Assembly: GCA_963691705.1 (NCBI GenBank)
Contig: OY829539.1
Span: 6,450,501-6,514,500 of the forward strand
From: Viola odorata
Lineage: Eukaryota > Streptophyta > Magnoliopsida > Malpighiales > Violaceae
Length of the DNA: 64,000 nucleotides
Reading direction: 5' to 3'
Under the pieces are notes generated by a model. That model was not told where the DNA came from. It ran no database searches and saw only the letters and a program-made list of their open reading frames with translations. Below, piece after piece: positions 57,043-64,000 of this stretch. How positions within the stretch are numbered: the first letter of the stretch is position 1; each line of letters starts with the position of its first letter. Both the position numbers and the translations under genes were made by a program.

Positions 57043-59171
57043 ATGGCTAGAAATAGACCTCGCCAGATTATCTCTAGGCCCATGGATCCAGAGGTCGCCC
57101 AATTACCGAGCATTTTTACATGCGATGTGGTTCTGAAAGCCGAATTGGAGGAACATGGTATTACCTTTCCTCCTGGGCATGAGCCTTCTATTCCCGGAAG
57201 TGATATGCGGCTTCATAATCCAGCGTGGGGCCACATTAGGCTTCTTTACTTTAAGATGTTTCTTTATGGTTTCCGCTTTCCCGTTCATGAGTCGATACTA
57301 ACTCTGCTGCGGGAGTATAGCCTTAATCCTGCCCAGATAACTCCTTCCTCTTGGTGTGCGGTTTATGCTTTTCTTCGCGCTTGCGAGCTGAAGAACATTT
57401 TTACCCCATCTATCAATTTATTTCGCAAATTCTTTAGCATGATTTGCCACAATTGTTTATTCGAGATTACTCCTCGGTGGGATGATGCGCTCGTGCAGTC
57501 GTTTTGGCAACGTTTTCACGGCTTCAAGAAGGGTGTAGCTGATTGGAAGAGCAGCTTCTTTATTCTGGAGCTACCGTCACGTTTGTGGCGTATCAATTTC
57601 AATCAGGAACTGATAGGCCTCGTTTGGACGAATCCCACGATTTTGTCCAGAACTGAGTTGGACCAGGCTAACGCTTTGTTAGACGAGAATACCCACTACC
57701 GCATTCGTGCCTTTGCTCTGTTCAAACCTTTGGAAGAGTGCATTATGGGTAAGCCTATTTCTTTCCATATTTTCTTCACTTTGGTCCTCGTACGTTTTGT
57801 TTGCTATAAGAAGCTAACGGTTGATTCCCAGGTGACACTGGTACTCCTCTGAACGTAACGCCGCTTCAAACTTTACCAGCCTCGCCTTTGGCCGAGGGTT
57901 CTAGTCGGGGTGGCATTCCTCCTCCGAGGAAGAGAACTAAGACGGTTGCCCGGGGAGGGCGAAGGCCCGTTAGCTCTGTGCGAACTTCTTGTTTTGTGGA
58001 AAATTGGCTACCGGAGCGCCGCAAGAGGACAAACTCCAGCCCTGTCGCAACGACGGTAATTACTAGCGATGACGAGGATGCAGATGCTAAGTCAGACCTT
58101 TGCCACGCTTCTTCCCTTGCTGCTTCCCAGCGTCGGAAAAAACTTCGAGTGACCCCTAGCGGACAAGCTACCGGGACATCTCCTGTGGATGTGGCAACTA
58201 TTTCTACGCCTGCTGTTTCGTCTGAGGCAGGCGTCTCTCCATCGACGGAAGCCGCTGAGGCATTGGAAAAAACTTGTTCTACTGAGGGAGAGGGCCTACC
58301 GATGGAATGTCCTCCTCCCATATCTGACGCTCCCGATTCTCCGATTGCTCATTGTATTCCTGACGTAGTGGTCACACCTCCTGTGGCGGATTCAACTGCT
58401 GAGCTACCGCCTATGGTTACTCCGCAGCTGTTTTTTACTCCTTTCAAGAGTACTTTTTCTCAGGGCTCTTCTCCACCTCCCTCGATCAATCTTGCCTTTG
58501 GCGGTCCTGATGGGGTCCCGGCCTACCGTATGAATCTTGCAGGGTTTTGCTTTGATGCCCTTCGTGCTGTCGGGGTTCCCCAACCTTTTTCTCGAGATGA
58601 GTTTACTGCACCCTTGATAGGAGAGATGCTGAGTTCCAAAAAAGAGAAAGAGGAATTTCTTCAACTCCCTCCCTTGGCCCGCTTTCGCCATGTTCTGAAT
58701 GATTCTCTGGACTTCTTCCGTCATCTGAATTACCAATTCGAAATTCACGATCGCGAGTCGCGTAATTTTTCCAGCGCATTGTGTGTTGCGAGGGTGCAGC
58801 TTGAAAAGGCGGTGGAGCACTCTAGATTGCTGACGCGTCTTTGTGAATCGTCCCAAATAGAATTGGACAGAGAAAAATCTATCGGGAAAGCTAAGGTAGA
58901 GGTTCTGGAGGCGGAATTGGCGCTAGAAAAGAAGAAAAATCTCTTCCTCCGTGAAGAGATACTTGCTCGAGATGAGGAGTCCGCTAGGGCGCCATTAAAG
59001 GAAGAGTTATGGAGAAAGAGGGTTCTAGAGTCCTTCGTTTCTGGATTTGCGGCCCGTTTCAAAGGTAACCCTTCGGATCCGGCCCAGGTAACTGATTACA
59101 TATCTATCGTGATGGGTGAGATTAGCAAAGGTGACAACGGTTCTTCTGACCCCTCGAGGGAGAGAACCTAA
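57043..59171 (+). CDS. Antisense gene A of Tat element R, two exons, 681 aa
   Basis: Exon 1 is 57043-57748 and exon 2 is 57832-59171, with a GT-AG intron in matching phase. ATG 57043 (MARNRPRQIISRP) is chosen because it follows an untranslated-looking leader and parallels the start of gene B. Residues ~30-235 form a globular domain (GFRFPVHESILTLLREYSLN, ITPSSWCAVYAFLRACEL, SRLWRINFNQELIGLVW) that resembles the putative gypsy-type transposon domain. The middle is Ser/Thr/Pro-rich with basic clusters. Residues ~560-650 are a coiled coil (EVLEAELALEKKKNLFLREE). Intact and opposite in strand to pol. Extra antisense ORFs are known in Tat elements; the molecular role is unknown. Confidence 0.8.
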
Positions 59172-59798
59172 CGCTAGCGATGGTGCCTGGGTCTTTCCTT
59201 GTTTTTCTTGTTGCTGTCTCTTCTTTTGTTATTTCCTGAAAACCATTCGAATATTGTTTCTCTTGTAATAATGTTAACGCTTTGTATCCTTTGTCGTACT
59301 GTATGATTCATCGTGATATTACCGTTATTCCTTCTTTATCTTCTTTGTATCATCGCGCCGTTTGGCAAGGCCAGCGCTGCTTTTTATGTTTTTTAATCAA
59401 TCCTCCTGTCCCTCATTTAATGCGACTTGAAGGGTAATGATGAAAGAAGACACGTGTCCTTCCACAGAGAGGCGTTTGGAGCAGGCGTCTCCTAGGGAGT
59501 TACGAATGCAGCAGCGTTTCGTTCTTATTTCAAATTTGCACCTTCTGGCGCGTGCCTTACTTTATGACGCGCTACTTCGCCACGTGTCTGCTGCTGACTG
59601 GTCACCCTTTCAGGGTTATATCTATTGTTTCTTCTACCCCCTTTTTCTTTTTCCATCTTTCCCTTATACGCTATTGCGTCTTTGGATAAATACTTTGCGC
59701 CGCTCTCTCTTTCTGGTTCAAGACTCCTTGCATTCTCTTTCACGAAGGTACAAGGTACACGTCCTTTTTCTTTTCTCTTTGTTTCTTCCTTGTTAGCC
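59172..59798 (+). other. Spacer between genes A and B
   Basis: Contains the 3' end of gene A and the promoter region of gene B. A GGATAAATAC motif at about 59683 is a weak TATA candidate about 115 bases before the ATG. No other gene is seen. Confidence 0.5.
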
Positions 59799-62085
59799 AT
59801 GGCTAGAACTAAGAAATCCTCTGAAGAAGGAGACCCTCAAAGGTCCTCCGGGGAAGAAGTAATTGATACTACTCCCACTTCTCTGTACACGCTGCCCTTA
59901 ATTAACCGTAGACTTGCTGGGTTTTCTGCGCGATTTCCTAAGGAATATCCCGTGCATCCTGCTTCTGAGTCGCTTCGACTGAACAACATTTTGCCTGGAA
60001 ATAGTAGAATGCTGTATGCTAAGCTCTTCGATCATGGGTTTCGTCTCCCTCTTGACCCGCTCGTAAAATTGTTGTTGGTTGATTCTGATTTGGCTCCGGC
60101 TCAATTGAGTCCTAACGCAATCTGCGTTGTTAGTGCTTTTGCCGCACTGTGCCGTTTCAAGGGAATAGAATCTCCCACCTTAGCGTTGCTTCATGACATT
60201 TTCCAATTGTATTCCCGTAAAGGGGTGATATCGATATCGCCTTGCTACGAAGACGGTTCTTTGAAGCCCTTTACCTGGAAACTTATGGGCATTGAGTCTT
60301 CTATTCCTCACTGGAAAGAGGATTTTTTTATTGTTGATCTTCCTGAGCCGTTGTGGAGGGCTGGCTTCAACGAAACAATTAAAGATGGGGCTTGGGGTCA
60401 TCGGAAACCCCTTTCCGACCCGGAGGATGGCTGGTTGAAGACGCTGCTTCAATTTGATTTTAGTGTTGATGCCCGAAAAGTGGCCAACGGGTTGCCCATG
60501 GAACAGTGCAAGAAGGGTGAGTGTTTGACCTTTTTCTTTTGCGTTGTCAAGAAGTACTAACGCTAACATTTTGTGACTGTGCAGTGCCTCCACCTGGTTG
60601 GGAGCCCGAGTATTTCCGGAGGAGAAGGAAACAGGAGGCGAAAAAGAAAGCTGCCGCTGAAGCTAGGGCTGTTGCTGCTGCTAACTCCGAGGAAGGGGAG
60701 GCCACTGCTACCGCTAACGTTACGGGCACTCGGGTTGTAAGACAGAAAAGGCCTAGGAAAGCACGTACTGCCCCCTCCGTTTCGTCCCAGACTGTTGTTT
60801 CTTCAGAGGCTACAGTTGATCCGATTCCTGTTGGGATTCCTCTTGTGTCCTCCACCACTCAGGTGTGCATTTTTCTTATTTTTAAGACTGTCTTTCTTTT
60901 TACACGATTTCCTTATCACGTTCTGCGTTATTTTAGGAAGTTGTTGCTGCTTCTGCCCCCTCTACCTCCCAGGGAGATATGGCTATCGCAGATGTCCTTC
61001 ACGAGCGTCAGAAGAAGGCTCGTTATGATCTTCAGAATAGCCCTTCTTCCTCGGCCGCCAATCGTAGTTCGAGTGTCCTTGGGGGCAAGGGTGCGTCTGC
61101 TGATCAATCTGAACCTGTTGATTTTGGTGGTCAACCCCATGTGCCTCCTGGTTCTCCAATCCATTCTACGCACACCCCAACGGGCTATGATTCTGATGCC
61201 CTTAATCCTGAGGTGCCCGGAGGTAATGAGGTCTCAATGCCTAACGTGGAAGGCTCCACTAGCCGGCCAACTTCTCCTGGTGCGTTGTTCTTTGTTCCAA
61301 TGCCTTATCCAACTATTGCGAGGGGTGGCCCCGCCCCTGCCTTAATGGCTGGTATCTCTCCATACGAGCCTCCTCTCCTGCCAACTCATCACGTCAGCTT
61401 ACGCTCCTTTAGGGACAGTATTCTGCAGTTTCCTACCGATGCTGATCATGATACCGTGCTCTCCTCTACCGCTTATCTGGTGGCAGAGATTTTGTCCCTT
61501 CCAAGAGAGAGGGATGCCTTTGTGGCTCGGGGCGAGCAGGGGCGCATCAATTTCCTTCGCTCTCAGGCGTTTTCTATGCTTTGCCATCTTCACTATATGG
61601 ATGAGGAGAATGCCAGAGTTGTAGCTAACGGGCAAGGAGAGATAAACAGGCTGCTGGAAGAGCGACAGCGCCTCGAAAATGCCCTCAATGCTGCCAACGA
61701 AGGTATGGAGGCTGCCCGGGGAGAGGTTACCGTTGCTAAGCAAGAGTTGGAGACCACTAAGTTGGATTTGGAAGAGGAGAAGCGACAGCGTGCCGATCTG
61801 GCTATACGCCTCTCTCAGGAGGGGAATAATCTGCGTCTGGAGAGACAGAGAAACGCTGAGCTATCTGCCGATTTCTCCCTCAACGCTGAGAAGAATCGTT
61901 GGTACTTGGAGCAGGGCGGGGGAATCATGTCGGAAGCCGTGATGCATCATTATGGAGTTGAGGAGCTCCGCATTGACGATCTCTCTGCGTATTTTGACAA
62001 GAGAGCCTCAACCATTACTGATAGCGGTTTCTACCAGTGGAAGGCTGCTCAGCAAGGAGGGGTCAACGCGCCGCCCAATCTTTAG
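59799..62085 (+). CDS. Antisense gene B of Tat element R, three exons, 714 aa
   Basis: Exons are 59799-60516, 60585-60862 and 60937-62085, with GT-AG introns and matching phases. Residues ~30-235 form the domain shared with gene B' and more distantly with gene A: LFDHGFRLPLDPLVKLLLVD, LAPAQLSPNAICVVSAFAAL, SPCYEDGSLKPFTWK and LPEPLWRAGFNETIKDGAW. This fits the putative gypsy-type transposon domain. A Lys/Arg/Ala-rich block (FRRRRKQEAKKKAAAEARA) could be a nuclear signal. A Pro/Ser-rich middle precedes a long coiled coil (residues ~555-660). The frame is intact. It is antisense to pol, which begins about 1.3 kb downstream on the other strand. Function unknown. Confidence 0.85.
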
Positions 62086-62460
62086 ACTTTTTGTTGTTTA
62101 GATGCTTTACATTTTTGTGGCTGACGGGCCCGTCCATATTTTGTACTTTAAACGATGTCGGCCTTGACTGGGTTAATCCACTCTTTTTGGATAGAAGTTC
62201 TTTTTCTGCTTTCCTTCATAATACCGTTTGATCACTTGTCCGCATAGGACGTTTGACGTTAGGTTTCCATAGACACATAGTTTCGCATTGTATCCCGTTT
62301 TCTTTTCATCAGCTGCATTCGAGTAGCATCACCATTGTATCCTCCGATAGCATTTCTGAGAGTAAGTTAGCGTTGCTTCCGCATCTGCTGCACCCATATT
62401 CATGCCTTCCCTTGTTGTCAGAGGGGGCTTTATGTCTGTCTCAACGTTGTTGTTGCAGTA
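62086..62460. other. Spacer after gene B
   Basis: Probable 3' UTR of gene B and untranslated Tat sequence. Only short chance frames are present. Confidence 0.5.
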
Positions 62461-62780
62461 TGGACACCTCTCCATCATCGTTTCACCGGGTATCAACCGC
62501 GCGGCTACTAGTTAGGATTTCTTTTGTTTCTTTTCGCCACAGATTAGCTCCAACATCGCTTCACCGGGTATCAACCGCGCGGCTACTAGTTGGGATGCCT
62601 TTGTTTCCTTTCGCCAAAGATTGGCTCCAACATCGCTTCACCGGGTATCAACCGCGCGGCTACTAGTTAGGATGCCTTTGTTTCCTTTCACCACAGATTG
62701 GCTCCAACATCGCTTCACTGGGTATCAACCGCGCGGCAACTAGTTGGGATGCCTTTGTTTCCTTTCGCCACAGGTTGGCT
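62461..62780. repeat. 77-bp tandem repeat, four copies, in element R
   Basis: TCACCGGGTATCAACCGCGC recurs at 62483, 62561, 62638 and (as TCACTGGG) 62715, giving periods of 78, 77 and 77 bases. Copies are nearly identical, so the amplification is recent. The array lies between antisense gene B and pol. Confidence 0.92.
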
Positions 62781-63265
62781 TTGGGGAGTGCCTCATCTTA
62801 GTGAGCTGTCTGATCAGGACCAGCCATCACAAGGATATGACTTTTCACCCCCAAGCGTTGTACCTCACGTCCGTGGAATCGTGCCTCGTCTCAATGGGCC
62901 GTCTATGTGAGCACGGTTACCACAAGGATAGGATTTTCACTTCCAGGACGGATTTGGTCTCTCCTTGGGGCATGCCTCTCCTTATGGGGTTACCATAAGA
63001 ATAGGATTTCACTCCCAAGGATTCCGGGGCGTGCCTCATCTTAACGGGCCGTCTATGTGAGCACGGTTGCCGCAAGGATAGGATTTTCACTCCGGGAAGC
63101 CGTTTGGGGTCGTGCCTCGTCTTAATGGGTCGTCTATGTGAGCACAGTTACCATAAGGATAGGATTTTCACCCCCAAATGCCTTGTTATGCCAGGGCGTG
63201 CCTCGTCTTAGTGAGCTGTCTGATCAGGACCAGCCATCACAAGGATAGGATTTTCACTCCTGGCA
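62781..63265. repeat. ~85-bp tandem array, about six copies, in element R
   Basis: CACAAGGATAGGATTTTCAC or close variants recur about every 80-90 bases, with two alternating left parts: TCTTAGTGAGCTGTCTGATC or TCTTAATGGGTCGTCTATGT. The first unit type is the one seen in element Q at 49155-49620. Confidence 0.88.
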
Positions 63266-63351
63266 TTCTTCGCTACCTGCATATTACCAGTAGCAAACGC
63301 ACGTTGAATATCTCAATATTCATTTATTAGAATAACTTTGATGTTACCCGA

Positions 63352-64000
63352 TTAGCTCCTGGCGTGGTATAACCTCAGCCGAGCAATGTTCCAAGAGTTC
63401 TGCAAGGGCGTTCCCTCGAGCGTTTCCAGATGGTATGCTCCTTTTCCCACAATGAGGGTGACACGATACGGTCCATCCCAGTTTGGACTGAGTTTTCCCA
63501 TACGTTGTCCTGCTGCCCGCCTGTCTCTGAGCACTAAATCTCCGACTTTGAGCAATCGCTCCCTCACTTGCCGGTTGTGATATTGTGCCATTTTCCTCTT
63601 GTAGTGCAGAGTTTTCAGGAGGGTTTCCTCGTGTGTTTCTGGTAGAGTATCGAGGTTAGCTCGTAACCTTTCTTCGTTGTTTTCTTCTTTAAAATGAGTC
63701 ACCCGGAGGCTCATCATGCCAATCTCGACTGGTGTGACAGCCTCGGTTCCGAATGCTAACGCGAACGGGGTCTCTCCCGTGCTGGCCTTGACAGTCATGC
63801 GGTAGACCCATAGTACATATGGCAATTCGTCTGGCCATTTCTTCTTGGACCCTTCCAAGTTTCTTTTGATGCCACTAAGGATGCTGCGGTTAGTTACTTC
63901 CGCCTGGCCATTGGTTTGGGGATGTGCCATAGAGGAGAATCTTTGCTCTATCTGGAACTCTGCACATCGATCCCTGAAGAATTGGGTTGTGAATTGTGTC
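63352..64000 (-). CDS. Integrase C-terminal part of Tat element R pol, partial
   Basis: One open minus-strand frame runs from the window edge to TAA at 63352. It starts within the integrase core (TQFTTQFFRDRCAEF, then [16 protein letters not shown] with the catalytic Glu) and continues through ELPYVLWVYRMTVKASTGET to the C-terminal domain (LSPNWDGPYRVTLIVGKGAY) and ends YHARS. No stop or frameshift is seen, unlike the matching part of Q, which is broken at 49765. The rest of pol lies beyond 64000. Confidence 0.9.
   Translation of the reverse strand, partial: TQFTTQFFRDRCAEFQIEQRFSSMAHPQTNGQAEVTNRSILSGIKRNLEGSKKKWPDELPYVLWVYRMTVKASTGETPFALAFGTEAVTPVEIGMMSLRVTHFKEENNEERLRANLDTLPETHEETLLKTLHYKRKMAQYHNRQVRERLLKVGDLVLRDRRAAGQRMGKLSPNWDGPYRVTLIVGKGAYHLETLEGTPLQNSWNIARLRLYHARS

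Larger units (their letters stand above)
54514..64000 (-). mobile_element. Tat-lineage retrotransposon R, partial at window edge
   Basis: R comprises a 3' LTR (LTR2), about 7 kb of region carrying four plus-strand genes, two tandem arrays, and minus-strand integrase running past 64000. It sits inside the gag of Q: gag of Q resumes without a PBS at 54513. The candidate TSD is CTTTC at 54509-54513. All its open frames inside the window are intact, so it looks younger than Q. Confidence 0.85.

Overview
This window is plant nuclear DNA, most likely from a eudicot. The evidence is GT-AG introns of plant size, a clade E type PP2C gene, a plant cell-wall protein gene, hAT-type MITEs, and nested LTR retrotransposons of plant lineages (Copia, Athila, Tat/Ogre, chromovirus). 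The species cannot be fixed from sequence alone. All similarities below were judged by eye. Lineage names rest on protein motifs, LTR ends, primer-binding sites (PBS) and polypurine tracts (PPT).

Layout. 1-4247: the 3' end of a Tat/Ogre-like element, with a tandem-repeat 3' region, a PPT and a ~3-kb 3' LTR. It sits inside the 3' LTR of a decayed minus-strand Copia element (4248-9146). 9147-22392 is the host gene island: a broken TH1-domain exon, a 59-aa membrane protein gene, a repeat-rich secreted cell-wall protein gene (minus), a five-exon PP2C gene (minus), three related hAT MITEs with 8-bp target-site duplications (TSDs), one further MITE and a degenerate ~145-bp tandem repeat. 22393-29813: a 5'-truncated Athila-like element (minus), called M. 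29814-30401: two truncated LTR pieces. 30402-37984: an Athila element (plus) lacking its 3' LTR. 37985-54513: a Tat element, Q (minus), that carries antisense genes and was broken up by a small gag-protease chromovirus-like element (C), a second Tat piece (P: LTR plus gag start) and an inversion. 54514-64000: Tat element R (minus), inserted in the gag of Q. R keeps its 3' LTR, four plus-strand (antisense) genes, tandem arrays and the integrase end of pol, and it runs off the window.

Two observations stand out. First, R carries a cassette of four apparently independent antisense genes, two of them spliced. Q carries decayed relatives of the two spliced genes in the same order once its inversion is undone. 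Second, the two LTRs of element C lie in opposite orientations yet keep matching 5-bp TSDs, which points to a ~4-kb inversion with one breakpoint inside C. Almost every nonsense codon in the retroelements fits C-to-T or G-to-A transitions, as expected from long-term cytosine methylation. The host genes show no sign of working together. The PP2C and cell-wall genes are convergent in neither sense: both are on the minus strand, about 1.2 kb apart, and each appears to have its own promoter.
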